NCBI RefSeq assembly: GCF_035594125.1
Contig: NC_087178.1
Span: 10,630,508 to 10,694,507 of the forward strand
Direction: 5' to 3'
Source of the DNA: Scylla paramamosain
Lineage: Eukaryota; Arthropoda; Malacostraca; Decapoda; Portunidae
Length of the DNA stretch: 64,000 bases
The notes below the pieces were generated by a model. The model had not been told where the DNA came from and did no database searches. It saw nothing but the letters and a program-made list of their open reading frames with translations. A program made the translations under genes and the position numbers. Positions 37,699 through 51,605 of this stretch are shown here, piece after piece (positions within the stretch are counted from its first letter, which is position 1; each line of letters starts with the position of its first letter).

Positions 37699-40600
37699 TC
37701 TTTTCAGTGTTTTTGGACGTAATAAACCATTAAAAGCCAGGGCAATCACATTACATGGGAATAAAACCAAATTTTACCAAAAAACTTGCCTTTAAGTGTT
37801 TTTGAGCTCCTTACGTACCAAAACGCTAAAACGCATGCAAATTACATTTTATGGAGAAACAGAATTACATTACGAAATACATGAATTTTGAGTGTTTTTG
37901 ATCATGTTATCTATAAAAACACTTAAATACATGCAAAGAACCTTATGTTTGGGAAACGAAAGAACATTACGAGAAACGTGTATTATGAGTGAGTTTTAAG
38001 TTCCTTCAGTACAAAAAAGCTAAAACCCACAAATAACACTCTTTAAAAAAAAATAATAATAATAAATAAAAAAATAGGAAAATGGGATTTAAAAATTTTT
38101 TTTTTATTCATCTTCATAGGTACCGAGATGCCAAAATTCTGCCAAAATTCAGGGAATTTATGTGGAAAAAAGAACATTACGAAAAATGGTGAGTGTTTTT
38201 CACATACTTAGTTACGAAAATGCCAAATTACATTCAAAACTACTTTCATGTGAGAAAAAAAAATGACATTTCCAAAAAAGTGTCTTTTTAGTGTTTTTGA
38301 GCGTGATATGCACCAAAGTACTAAAAAGCAGAACAATCACATTATATGGGAATAAAACCAATTTTTACGAAGAACTTGCCTTTAAGTGTTTTTTAAATCC
38401 TTACATGCCAAATCGCTAAAACGCATGCAAAACACCCTTTATGGAGAAACAGAATAACATTACCAAAAACATGTATTTTGAGTGTTTTTGATCATGTAAC
38501 CTATAAAAACGCTTAAATACATGTAAAGAACCTTATGTATGTATAACAAAAGGACATTACAAAAATCGCGTATTATGAGTGTTTTTAAGTTAGTTAAGTA
38601 CCAAAAAGCTAAAACCCACAAATAACACTCTTTATAGAGAGAGAGAAAAAAAATTCATCTTCATAGGTACCGAGACGGTAAAATTCTGGCAAAATTAATG
38701 GAAATTTTGTAAAAAATATATATATATATATATATATATTAAAAAATAATTTTAGCTTTTTTCCAGAGTTATGTACAAGCCCTGAAGTGTATGCAAATCC
38801 ACCTATATGGGGAAATTACACGACTTTACCAGAAACCTGTCTTGTGATCGTTTTTCAGCAATTTCAACAATATTACTGAAAACGTGTCTTTTCAGAGATT
38901 TACATAGAAAAACGCTAAAACGGATGTAAACTAACCAAAATGAAGAAATAGAATAACATTACCAAAAATATATATATTTATGTGTTTTTGAGCTTGTTAC
39001 CTACAAAAAATGCAAAAATGGATGGAAAGCACTTTATATTGGCAAAGAAAAGGACATTACGAGAAACGTGTATGAGTGTTTTATAGTTTGACAAGAACCA
39101 CAAGGTAAAAAACTCAAAAACTCGTGTACATAAAGAAGTTTCTTACATACCAAAAAGATGAAACTCATGAATAACACTTTTAATTTTGAAACAGAAATAC
39201 CTTACCAAATGTGTGTAGAAGAAAAGTTTCTTACATACCAAAATGCTGGAACTCATGAATAACACTTTTAATTAAGAAATAGATCAACCTTATTAAATGC
39301 CTGTGTTTTGAGTTTTTTTTCACATTCTTAGTTACCAAAACCCCAAATTCCATGCAAAACTAGCTTTATGTGGGAAAAAAATTGATATTACCAGAAAAGT
39401 GTCTTTTGAGTGTTTTTGAGCGTGTTAGGCAATAAAGCACTAGAAAGCAGGGTAATCACATTACATGGGAATAAAAACAACTTTTACCAAGAACTTGTCT
39501 TTAAGTGTTTTTGAGCTCATTACATACCAAAACGCTAAAACGTATGCAAAACACCTTTTATGGAGAAACAGAATAAAATTACCAAAAACGTATTTTGAGA
39601 GTTTTCATCATATTATTTATAAAAACGCTTAAATACATACAAAGAACCTTATGTTTGCGAAACGAAAGGACATTACGAGAAATGTGTATTATAAGTGTTT
39701 TTAAGTTCCTTAAGTACCAAAAAGTTAAAACCCACAAATAACACTTTATTTAGAATCAAAGTAAGAAAATAAAAAAAAGGATTTTTTTTTTTTTTGTTAT
39801 CCATCTTCATAGGTACCGAGATGAGAAAATTCTTTGAAAATTCAGGGCTATTATATGATAAAAGAAAATTATTAAAAAAGTTAAATTTACCTTTTTTTCG
39901 GACTGTTACATACCAAACCATAAAGTGCATCCAAAGACTCCTATATGAGGAAATTAAACGTCCTTACCAGAAATCAGTTTTTTGAGTGTTTTTCAGTATA
40001 TTAGGCACCAAAACGATAAATAATAAGGAACTCACTCTATATGAGAATCCAAAACAAAATTTATCAAAACGTGTCTTCTCAGTGTTTTACGCAGAAAAAC
40101 GCTAAAACGGATTGAAACCAACCAGTATCAAGAAATAGAAAAACATTAACAAAAAGGTATATTTTGAGTGTTTTTGAGCTTGTTACCTACAAAAAACGGG
40201 AAAATTGATGCAAATCACTCTAAATTAGAAAACAAAAGGACTTTGCAAGAAAAGTGTATAACGAGTTTTTTATAGTTCAAACAAACCAAAATGCAAAAAA
40301 CACAAAAACTCGTGGATATGGAGTAGGTTCCTAGATACCAAAATGCTGAAACTCATAAATAACACTCTTTATTGAGAAACAGAACAACCTTACTAAATGC
40401 GTGTATTTTGAGTGCTTTTCACATTCTTAGTTACCAAAAATCCCAAATTGCATGCAAAACCATCTTTATGTGAGAAAAAAATGACATTACCAGAAAAGTG
40501 TCTTTTAAGTGTTTTTGAGCGTGAGAGGCAATAAAGCACTAAAAAGCAGGGCAATCATATTACATTGGTATAACACCAATTTATACCAAAAACTTACCTT

Positions 40601-40800
40601 TAAGAGTTTTTGAGCTCCTTATATAACAAACCGCTAAAACGCATGCAAAACAAACTTTATGGAGAAACAGAATAACATTACCAAAAACATGTATTTTGAG
40701 TGTTTTTGATCATGTTATCTATAAAAATGCTTAAATACATGCAAAGAACATTATGTTTGGGAAACAAAAGGACATTACGAGAAACGTGTATTATGAGTGT
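37699..40800 (+). repeat. Forward satellite block
   Basis: About three HORs (m1 near 38210, 39330 and 40425). Near 38190 m6 is fused to m1. A shortened m8 lies near 38870 and the duplicated m11/m1 segment near 39180-39260. It is a second forward relative of the 24.1-26.3 kb reverse segment. It ends in m5 at TATGAGTGT and is joined to reverse m3 (ATGCGTTTAGCG). No gene is seen. Confidence 0.84.
38716..38740. repeat. (TA)n microsatellite
   Basis: A run of alternating T and A within m6, in the place where other copies have an A homopolymer (for example 31850-31872). Confidence 0.9.
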
Positions 40801-42224
40801 ATGCGTTTAGCGTTTTGGTATGTAAGGAGTTAAAAAACACTTATAGGCAAGTTCTTCGTAAAATTTGGTTTTATACCAATGTAATGTTATTGTTCTGCTT
40901 TTTAGTGTTTTGTTGCATATAACGCTCAAAAACACTGAAAAGACACTTTTCTGGTAATGTCATTTTTTTCCCCCATAAAGGTAGTTTTGCATGTAATTTG
41001 GGATTTTCGTAACTAAGAATGTGAAAAACACTCAAAATACACACATTTGGTAAGGTAGTTCTGTTTTTCAAGTAAAAGTGTTATTCATGAGTTTTAGCGT
41101 TTTGGTATGTAAGAAACTTCTCTATATAAACGAGTTTTTGCGTTTTTTGCATTGTGGTTCTTGTGAAACTATAAAACACTCATTATACACGTTTCTGGTA
41201 ATGTCCTTTTGCTTCCCAATATAGAGTGCTTTCCATCCATTTGCGTGTTTTTTGTAGGTAAAAAGCTAAAAAACACTTTTTGGTAATGTTATTCTATTTC
41301 TTTATATTTGTTGGTTTGCATCCGTTTTAGCGTTTTTCTACGTAAAACACTGAAAAGACACGTTTTCAGTAATTTTGTTTTGGATTCACACATTGACTGA
41401 CTTCCATATTATTTTTCGTTTTGGTGCCTAACATGCTGGAAAACACTGAAAAGACAGGTTTCTGGTAAAGTCGTTTAACTTCCTTATATAGGTGGCATGC
41501 ACTTTAGAGTTTGGAACATAAAAATCCGAAAAAGAGCTATAATTAACTTTTTTGATAATGTTCTTTTTTCCACATAAATTCCCTGAATTTTGGCAGAATT
41601 TTGGCATCTTGGTACCTATGAAAATCAATTAAAAAAAAAACTATTTTTTTATTTATTTTTTTTTTCTCTACAAAGAGTGTTATTTATGGGTTTTAACGTT
41701 TTGTTACTTAAGGAACTTAAAAACGGTCCTAATACACGTTTCTCGTGATGTCCTTTCGTTTCCCAAACATAGGGTTCTTTGCATGTATTTAAGCGTTTTT
41801 ATAGATAATATGATCAAAAGGACTTAAAACACATGTTTTTAGTAATGTTATTCTGCTTCTTCATTAAGGAGTTTTTTGCATACGTTTTGGTTTGTAAGGA
41901 GGTCAAAGACACTTCAAGGCAAGTTCTTGGTAAAAGTTGGTTTTATTCCCATGTAATGTGATTGCCCTGTTTTTTTTTTTTTTTCATAATTTATTGCCTA
42001 AAACGCTCAAAAACACTCAAAAGACACTTCTGGTAATGTCATTTTTTTTCCAACATAGATTCGCGTTCTATTTGGCATTTTGCTAACTAAGAATGTGAAA
42101 AACACTCAAAATACACGCATTGGGTAAGGTTGTTCTGTTTCTCAATTAATATTGTTATTCATGAGTTTCAGCATATTGGTATCTAAGAAACTTCTTTATA
42201 TACACGATTTTTTTGCGTTTTTTG

Positions 42225-42255
42225 CCTTGTAGTTCTTGTGAACCACAAGTTCTTT
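42225..42255. repeat. Small hairpin insertion in m11
   Basis: The normal GTTCTTGTGAAACTATAAAAC is replaced by GTTCTTGTGAACCACAAG followed by TTCTTTTGCTC and AATAATAAGACAC. The inserted bases partly mirror the preceding m11 sequence. The same form is at 53018-53037, and a decayed form near 56005. Confidence 0.7.
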
Positions 42256-44340
42256 TGCTCAAAAATAATAAGACACTCATTATACACGTTTCTCGTAATG
42301 TCCTTTTGTTTCCCAATAGGGAGTGCTTTGCATCCATTTTCGCGTTTTTTGTAGGTAACAAGCTCAAAAACACTCAAAATGTACCTTTTTGGTAATGTAA
42401 TTTTATTTCTTCTTATTGGTTGGTTTGCATCTGTTTAAGCGTTTTTCTACGTAAAACACCGAAAAGACACGTTTTCAGTAATTTTGTTTTAGATTCCCAT
42501 ATAGAGTGACGCATGTTATTTACCGTTATGGTACCTAACAAGCTGAAAAACACTCATAAGACAGTTTTCTGGCAAAGACGTTTAATTTCCCCATATAGAT
42601 GGCTTTGCATGCACTTTAGGGTTTGGTACATAACAGTACGAAAAAAAAAGCTCAAATTAACTTTTTTGATAATTGACTCATAATTTCCTGAATTTTGCCC
42701 AAATTTTGCCAAAAACATGCAAAATGTATGTTTTTGGTAATGTTATTCTCTTTCTCCATGAAGTATGTTCTGCATGCGTTTTAGCGTTTTGGTATGAAAG
42801 GAGCTGAAAACACTTAAAGGCAAGTTCTTCGTAAAAATTTATCTTATTGCCATGTAAAGTGATTCCCCTGCTTTTTAGTGCTCTATTCCCTATCACGCTC
42901 AAAAACACTTAATAGACACTTTTCTCGTAATGAATTTTTTTCGCACATAAAGCTGGTTTCGCATGCAATTTGGGATTTTGGTAACTAAGAATGTGAAAAG
43001 CACTCAAAATACACGCATTTAGTAAAGTTGTTCTGTTTCTCAATTAAGAGTGTTATTCATGAATTTCAGCATTTTGGTATCTAGGAAACTTCTCCATATA
43101 CACGAGTTTTTGCGTTTTTTGCCTTTTGGTTCTTTTGAACTATAAAACATTAATTTTCTCGCAATGTCCTTTTGTTTCCCAATATAAAGTGCTTTTTTAT
43201 CAATTTTCGCGTTTTTTTATAGGTAACAAGCTCAAAAACACTCAAAATATATCTTTTTGGTAATGTTTTTCTATTTTTGATATTGGTTGGTTTGGCTTCT
43301 TTTCAGCGTCTTTCTATGTAAAACACTGAGAAGACACGTTTTCAGTAATTTTGTTTTGGTTTGCCATATAGAGTGAGTTCCTTATTATTGATCGTTTTGG
43401 TGCCTAACATGCTGAAAAACACTCAAAACACAGATTTCTAGTAAGGTCGTTTAATTTCCTCATGGCTTTGCATGTAGTTTACTGTTTGGTACATAACAGT
43501 CCGAAAAAAAGCTAATATCAACTTTTTTGATAATATTCTCTTATCATATAATTGCCCTAATTTTTCCCAGAATTTTGGCATCTCGGTACCTATGAAGGTG
43601 AATAACAAAAAAAAAAAAAGAGTCCTTTTATTTATTTATTTATTTTTTTTTTCTAAATAACGAGCGTTATTTGTGGGTTTTAGCTTTTTATTAGTTAAGG
43701 AACTTAAAAACACTCATAATACACGTTTCTCGTAATGTCCTTACGTTTCCCAAACATAAGGTTCTTTCCATGTATTTAAGCGTTTTTATAGATAACATTA
43801 TCAAAAACACTCAAAATACCTGATTTTGGTAATGTTATTCTGTTTCTCCATAAAGTTTGTTTTCCATGCGTTTTAGCGGTTTGGTATGTGAGGAGCTCAA
43901 AAACACATATTGGCAAGTTCTTGGTAAAAATTGGTTTTATTCCTATGTAATGTGATTGCCCTGCTATTTAGTACTTCATTGCCTAACATGCTGAAAAACA
44001 ATTAAAACACACTTCTGATAATGTCATTTTTTTCCCGTATAAAGCTAGGTTCTCATGCTATTTAGGGTATTGCTAACTAGGAATATGAAAAACACTCAAA
44101 ATACATGCATTTGCTAAGGTTGTTGTGTTTCTCAATTAAGATTGTTATTCATGAGTTTCAGCATTTTTGTATCTAAGAAACTTCTTTATATACACGAGTT
44201 TTTGCGTTTTTCTACGTAAAACACCGAGAAGATACATTTTCAGTAATTTTGTTTTGGATTCCCATATAGAGTGAGTTCCTTATTATTTATCGTTTTGGTG
44301 CCTAACATGCTGAAAAACACTCAAAAGACAGATATCTGTT

Positions 44341-44700
44341 AAGTTCGTTTAATTTCCTCATATAGGAGGTTTTCCTTGCACTTTAGGGTTTGGTACATAA
44401 CAGTCCGAAAAAAAAGCTAAAATTAACTTTTTTGATAATATTATTTTGTTCATATAATTTTCCTGAATTTTCCCAGAATTTTGGCATCTCGGTACCTATG
44501 AAGATGAAAGGTCGTCTGGTAAGGTCGTTTAATTTCCTCATATAGGAGGCTTTGCATGCACTTTAGGGTTTGGTACATAACATTCCGAAAAAAAAAGCTA
44601 AAATTAACTTTTTTGATAATATTCTTTGGTTCATAAAATTTTCCTGAATTTTCCCAGAATTTTGGCATCTCGGTACCTATGAAGATGAAAATAAAAAATT
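44341..44700 (-). repeat. 180 bp tandem duplication of m7/m6
   Basis: The stretch starting AAGTTCGTTTAATTTCC at 44341 recurs from 44521 as AAGGTCGTTTAATTTCC. Both copies run through GGTTTGGTACATAAC and CTCGGTACCTATGAAGATGA. The copies differ at only a few positions. Confidence 0.88.
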
Positions 44701-45471
44701 CCTATTTTTTCTATATAGAGTGTTATTTGTGGGTTTTAGCTTTTTGGTACTTAGGGAACTTAAAAAAAACACTCATAATCCACGTTTTTCGTAATGTCCT
44801 TCTGTTTCCCAAACATAATGTTCTTTGCATGTATTTAAGCGTTTTTTAGAGATAACATGATAAAAAACCCAAATTACATGTTTTTGGTAATGTTATTCTG
44901 TTTCTCCATAAAGTTTGTTTTGCATGCGTTTTAGCGGTTTTATATATAAGGAGCTCAAAAAACATTTAAAGGCAAGTTCTTGGTAAAAATTGGTTTTATT
45001 CCAATGAAAAGTGATTGCCCTGCTTTTTAGTGCTTTATTGCCTATCACGCTCAAAAACATTCAAAGGACATTTTTCTAGAAATGTCATGTTTTCCCATAT
45101 AAATCTGGTTTCGCATGAAATTTGCGTTTTAAGTAACTAAGAATATGAAAAACACTCAAAACACACGAATTTGGTAAGGTTGTTCTGTTTCTCAATTAAG
45201 AGTGTTATTCATGAGTTTCATCATTTTGGTATCTAGGAAACTTTTCCATATACACGAGTTTTTGCGTTTTTTGTCTTGTTCTTTGAACTATAATACACTC
45301 ATTATACACTTTTCTCGCAATGTCCCTCTGTTTCCCAATATAGAGTGCTTTGTATCAATTTTAGCATTTTTTTGTAGGTAACAAGCTCAAAAACACTCAA
45401 AATATACCTTTTTGGTAATGTTTTTTTCTATTTCTTGATATTGGTTGGTTTGCATCCATTTTAGCGTTTTT

Positions 45472-45537
45472 CTACGTAAAACACGTTTTCAGTAATTTTG
45501 TTTTCTACGTAAAACACGTTTTCAGTAATTTTGTTTT
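45472..45537 (-). repeat. 33 bp tandem duplication at m9/m8
   Basis: CTACGTAAAACACGTTTTC plus the following ATTTTG stretch occurs at 45472-45504 and again at 45505-45537. Both copies lack the TGAGAAGACAC-like bases normally found between AAAACAC and GTTTTC, so that deletion came before the duplication. Confidence 0.88.
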
Positions 45538-48500
45538 GGATTCCCATATAAAGTGAGTTCTTTATTTATTTTTCTTTTTGGTGCCTAACATTCTGAAAAA
45601 CACTCAAAAGACAGATTTCTTTTAAGGTCGTTTAATTTCCTCATATAGGAGGCTTTGCATGCACTTTAGGGTTTGGTATATACCAGTCCGAAAAAAAAAA
45701 CTAAAATTAACTTTTTTGATAATTTTCTTTTATCATATAATAGCCCGGAATTTCCCCAGAATTTTGGCATCTCGGTATCTATGAAGATGATTCACAAAAA
45801 AAATAAATAAATCCTATTTTTTTTTTTTTTTATTTATTTAGTTTTTCTCAATAAAGAGAGTTATTTGTGGGTTTTAGCTTTTTAATACTTAAGGAACTTA
45901 AAAACACTCATAATACATATTTCTCGTAAATTCCTTTCGTTTCCCAAACATAAGGTTCTTTGCATGTATTTAAAAACATGTTTTTGGTAATGTTATTCTT
46001 TTTGTCCATAAAAGGTGTTTTGCATGCATTTTAGCGTTTTGGTATGGAATGAGGTCAAAAACACCTAAAAGCAAGTTATTGGTAAAAGTTGGTTTTATTC
46101 CCATGTAATGTGATTGCCCTGCTTTTTAGTGGTTTATTGCCTAACACTCAAAAACACTCGAAAGACATTTTCTTTTAATATTATTTTTTTCCCGCATGGA
46201 ATTTGGGGTTTTGATAACTAAAAATGTGAAAAACACTAAAAATACAGGCATTTAGTAAGGTTGTTCTGTTTTTTAATTAAAAGTGTTATTCATGAGCTTC
46301 AGTATTTTGGTATGTAAGAAACTTCTCTAATACACACATTTGGTAAGGTAGTTCTGTTTCTCAATTAAAAGTGTTATTCATGAGTTTCAGCATTTTGGTA
46401 TGTAAGAAACTTCTTTATGTACACGAGTTTTTTATTTTTTTTTTGCTTGTGGTTCTTGTGAAACTATAAAACACTCATTATACACATTTCTTGTAATGCC
46501 TTTTTCTTTCCTAATATAGAGTGCGTTTCATCCATTTTCGAAATTTTTTGTTGGTAACATGATCAAAAACGCTCAAAATACATATTTTTGGTAATGTTAT
46601 TCTGTTTCTCCATAAAGGGTGTTTTTACATGCGTTTTAGCGTTTTGGTATGTAAGGAGCTAAAAAAAACACTTAAAGGCAAGTTCTTCGTTAAAGTTGGT
46701 TTTATTCCCAAGTAATGTGATTTTTCTGCTTTTTAGTGCTTTGTTGCATCACGCTCAAAAACACTCAAAACACATTTTTCTGGTAATGTCACTTTTTTTA
46801 CCACATAAAGCTAGTTTCGCATGTAATTTGGCAATTTCGTAACTATGAATGTGAAAAACACTCAAAATACACAATTTGGTAGGATAGTTCTGTTTCTCGA
46901 TTAAAAGTGTTTTTCATGCATTTCATCATTTTTGTATATAAGAAACTTCTCTATATACAAAAGTTTTTGCGTTTATTACCTTGTGGTTCTTGTGAAACTA
47001 TAAAACACTAATTATGCACGTTTCTCGTAATGTTCTTTTGTTTCCTAATATAGAGTGTTTTCCATCCATTTTTGCATTTTTTTTAGGTAACAAGCATAAA
47101 AACACTCAAAATATATCTTTTTGGTAATGTTATTCTATTTCTTCAAATTGGTTGGTTTGCATCCGTTTTAGCTTTTTTCTTTGTAAATCTCTGAAAAGAC
47201 TTGTTTTCAGTAATTTTGTTGAAATTAATTCTGGTACAGGTTTCTGGTAAAATCGTGTAATTTTCCCATATAGGTCCCTTAGGGTTTGGTACATAACTCC
47301 GGAAAAAAGCAAAAAAATTTTTTTTTTTAATTTTTTTTTCTTTACATAATTTCCCTAAATTTTGCCAGAATTTTGGCATCTCGGTACCTATGAAGATGAA
47401 TAACAAAAAAAAAAAAATTTTGTATTCATTTTTTTATTTTTTTCTCTATAAAGAGTGTTATTTGTGTGTTTTAGATTTTTGGTACTTAAGGAACCTAAAA
47501 ACTCTCATAATACACAATTTTCGAAATATCCTTTCGTTTCACAAACATAGGGTTCTTTGCATGCATTTTAGCGTTTATAGGTAACATGATCAAAAACACT
47601 TAAAATTCATGCTTTTGGTAATGTTACTTTGTTTTTCCATAAAGGGTGCTTTGCATACGTTTTAGCGTTTTTTTTATATAAGAAGTTAAAAACACTTAAA
47701 GGCATATTTTTGGTAAAAGTTGGTTTTATTCCCACGTAATGTGATTGTTCTGCTTTTTAGTAATTTGTTGTATATCACGCTCTAAAACACTCACAAGACA
47801 CTTTTCTGGTAATGTCATTTTTTTCCCACATAAAACTAATTTCACTTGTAATTTCGGATTTTCGTAACTAAGAATGTGAAAAACACTCAAAATACTCACA
47901 TTTGGTAAGATAGTTCTGTTTCTGAATTAAAAGTCTTATTCATGAGTTTCAGCATTTGGGAATGTAAGAAACTTCTTTATATACACGAGTTTTTGCGTTT
48001 TTTGCCTTGTGGTTCTTGTGAAACTATAAAACACTCATTATACACGTTTCTCGTAATGTCCTTTTGCTTCCCAATATAGAGTGCTTTCCATCCATTTTCG
48101 CGTTTTTTGTAGGTAACAATTTCAAAAACACTCAAAATATACCTTTTTGGTAATATTATTCTATTTCTTCATTTTGGTTAGTTTGCATTCGTTTTAGCGA
48201 TATTGTACGTAAAACTCCGAAAAGACACGTTTTCAGTAATTGTGTGTTGGATTCCCATATAGATTGACTTCCTTGGGTTTTATTGTGTTGGTTCCTAACA
48301 TGCTGAAAAACACTCATAAGACAGTTTTTTGGCAAAGAGGTTTAATTTCCCCATATAGGTGGCTTTGCATGCACTTTAGGGGTTTGGTACATAACAGTCC
48401 GAAAAAAAGCTAAATTTAACTTTTTTGATAATGTTTTTATTTCATATAATTTCCTGAACTTTGACCGAATTTTGGCACCTCGTTACCTGTGAATATGAAT

Positions 48501-51125
48501 AAGAATAAAAAAAAAATATCGTATTTTTTTATTTCTTTATTTATTTTTTCTCAATAAAGAGTGTAATTTGTGGCTTTTAGCTTTTTCGTACTTAATGAAC
48601 TTAAAAACACTCATAATACACTTTTCTCGTAATGTCCTTTCGTTTCCCAAAAATAGGGTTCTTTGCATGTACTTAAGCGTTTTTATTGCTAACATGATCA
48701 AAAACACTCAAAAAACATGTTTTTGGTAATGTTATTCTGTTTCACAATAAAGTGTATTTTGCATGCGTTTTAGTGTTTTGGTATATAAGGAGCTCAAAAA
48801 CACTTATAAGCAAGTTCTTATTAAAAATTGGTTTTATTCCAATGTGATGTCATTGCCCTGCTTTTTAATGCTATATTACATAACACGCTCAAAAACACTC
48901 AACAGATATTTTTCTGGTAATGTTATTTTTTTCCCACATAAAGCTGGTTTCGTATGGAATTTGGGGTTTTGGTAACTAAGAATGTGAAAAGCACTCAAAA
49001 TACACACTTTTAGTAAGATTGTTCTGTTTCTCAATTAAGACTGTTGTTCATGAGTTTCAGCATTTTGGTATCTAGGAAACTTCTTCATATACACTAGTTT
49101 TTGCATTTTTTGCCTTGTGGTTCTTTTGAAATATTAAACACTCATTATACACTTTTCTTGGAATGTCCTTTTCTTTCCCATTATAGAGTGCTTTGCATCA
49201 ATTTTCGTGTTTTTTTATAGGTAACAAGCTCAAAAACACTCAAAATATAGCTTTTTGGTAATGTTTTTCTATTTCTTTATATTGGTTTGTTTGCATTCGT
49301 TTTAGCGTTTTTCTACGTAAAACACTGAGAAGACACGTTTTCAGTATTTTTTTTTTTTAATTCCCATATAGAGTGAGTTCCTTATTATTTATTGTTTTGG
49401 TGCCTAACATGCTGAACAACACTCAAAAGAGAGATTTCTGATAAGGTCGTTTAATTTCCTCATATAGGAGGCTTTGCTTGCACTTTAGTGTTTGGTACAT
49501 AACAGTCCCCCAAAAAAAGCTAAAATTAACTTTTTTGATAATATTCTTTTATCATATAATTGCCCTGAATTTTTACCAGAGTTTTGGCATCTCGGTACCT
49601 ATGAAGATAAATAAAAAAAAATCGTATTTTTTTTTTATTTTTTATTTATTTATTTATTTTTCTCAATGAAGAGTGTTATTTATGCGATTTACCTTTTTGG
49701 TACTTAAGGAACTTAAAAACACTCATAATACGCGTTTCTTGTAATGTCCTTTCGTTTCTCAAACAAAAGGTTCTTTGCATGTATTTAAGCGTTTTTATAG
49801 ATAACATGATCAAAAACACTCAAAATACAAGGTTTTGGTAATGTTATTCTGTTTTTCCATAAAGTGTGTTTTGCATGCGTTTTAGCAGTTTTGTATATAA
49901 AGAGCTCAAAAACACTTATGGCAAGTTCTTGGTAAAAAATGATTTTTTCCAATGTAATGTGATTGCCCTGCTTTTGATTGGTTTATTACCTATCACGCTG
50001 AAAAACACTCAAAAGACACTTTTCTGTTAAATTCTTTTTTTTTTCCCCACAAAGCTATTTTCACATGTAATTTGGGGTTTTTGGTAACTAAGAATGTGAA
50101 AAGCACTTAAAATCCACGCATTTAGTAAGGTTGTTCTGTTTCTCAATTAAGAGTGTTATTCATAAGTTTCAGCATTTTGGTATCTAGGAAATCTCTCCAT
50201 ATACACGAGTTTTTGCGTTGTTTGATTTGTGGTTCTTTTGAACTATAAAACACTCATTATACACTTTTCTTGCAATGTCCTCTTGTTTCCCAATATAGAG
50301 TGCTTTGCATCAATTTTCGCGTTTTTGTAGGTAAAAAGCTCAAAAACACTCAAAATATACCTTTTTGGTAACGTTTTTCTATTTCTTGATATTGGTTGGT
50401 TTGCATCCGTTTTAACGTTTTTCTACGTAAAACACAGAGAAGACACGTTTTCTGCAACTTTGTTTTGGATTCCCATATAGAGTGAGTTCCTTATTATTTA
50501 TCTTCTCGGTGCCTAACATGCTAAAAAACACACAAAACACAGATTTCTGGTAAGATTGTTTAATTTCCTCATAATGAAGGCTTTGCATGCACTATAGGGT
50601 TTGGTACATAAGTCCGAACAAAAAAAGCTGAAATTTACTTTTTTGGTAATATTCTTTTATCACATAATTCCCCTGAAGTTTCCCTGAATTTTGGCATCTC
50701 GTTACCTATGAAAATGAATAATAAAAAAAAATCATATTTATTTTATTTTATTATTTTTTATTTTTTAAATAAAGAGTGTTATTTGTGGGTTTTAGCATTT
50801 TGGTACTAAAGGAACTTAAAAAAAACACTCATAATACATGTTTCTCGTAATGTCCTTTCGTGTCCCAAATATAAGGTTCTTTGCATGTATTTAAGCGTTT
50901 TTATAAATAACATGATCAAAAACACTCAAAATACATGTATTTGGTAATGTTTTTCTGTTTCTCATAAAATGTATTTTGCATGCGTTTTAGCGTTTTGGTA
51001 TGTAAGGAGCTCAAAAACACTTAAAGGCATGTTCTTGGTAAAATTTGGTTTTATTCCTATGTAATGTGATTGCCCTGCCTTTAGTGCTTTATTTTTATAA
51101 CACGCTCAAAAAAACACTAAAAAAA

Positions 51126-51605
51126 CATGCAAAGCCTCCCATGTGAAGAAATTAAAGACCTTACCAGAAATCTGTCTTTTGAGTGTTTTTCAGCTTGTTA
51201 AGCACCAAAAAGATAAATAATAAGGAACTCACTCTATGTGTTTATCCAAAAGATAATTACTGAAAAATGTGTCTTCTCAGTGTTTTACGTAGGAAAACGC
51301 TAAAATTGATGCAAACCAACCAATATCAAGAAGCAGAAAAACACTACCAAAAATGTATATTTTGAGTGTTTTTGAGCTTGTTACCTACAAAAAAAAAACG
51401 CAAAAAATGATACAAAGCACTCTATATTTGGAAACAAAAGGACATTGCGAGAAAAGTGTATAATGAATGTTTTATAGTTCAAAAAAACACGAGGCAAAAA
51501 ACGCAAAAACTCGTATGTGTGGAGAAGTTTCCTAGATACCAAAATGCTGAAACTCATGAATAACACTCTTAATTGAGAAACAGAACAACCTTACTAAATG
51601 CGTGT
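51126..51605 (+). repeat. Inverted satellite cassette, 480 bp (pair C, right)
   Basis: Forward cassette in a reverse block. It has the shared breakpoints and the full m7-m11 content, like 29838-30318. Confidence 0.85.

Larger units (their letters stand above)
40801..51125 (-). repeat. Reverse satellite block
   Basis: About ten HORs in reverse sense (m1 near 41010, 42085, 42975, 44075, 45135, 46215, 46840, 47865, 48975 and 50085). Some are shortened, for example the 46215-46840 spacing. Shortened m8 near 47210 and a duplicated m11/m1 segment near 46290-46400. The part from 48.7 to 50.8 kb is the direct relative of 17.0-19.1 kb. No gene is seen. Confidence 0.83.
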
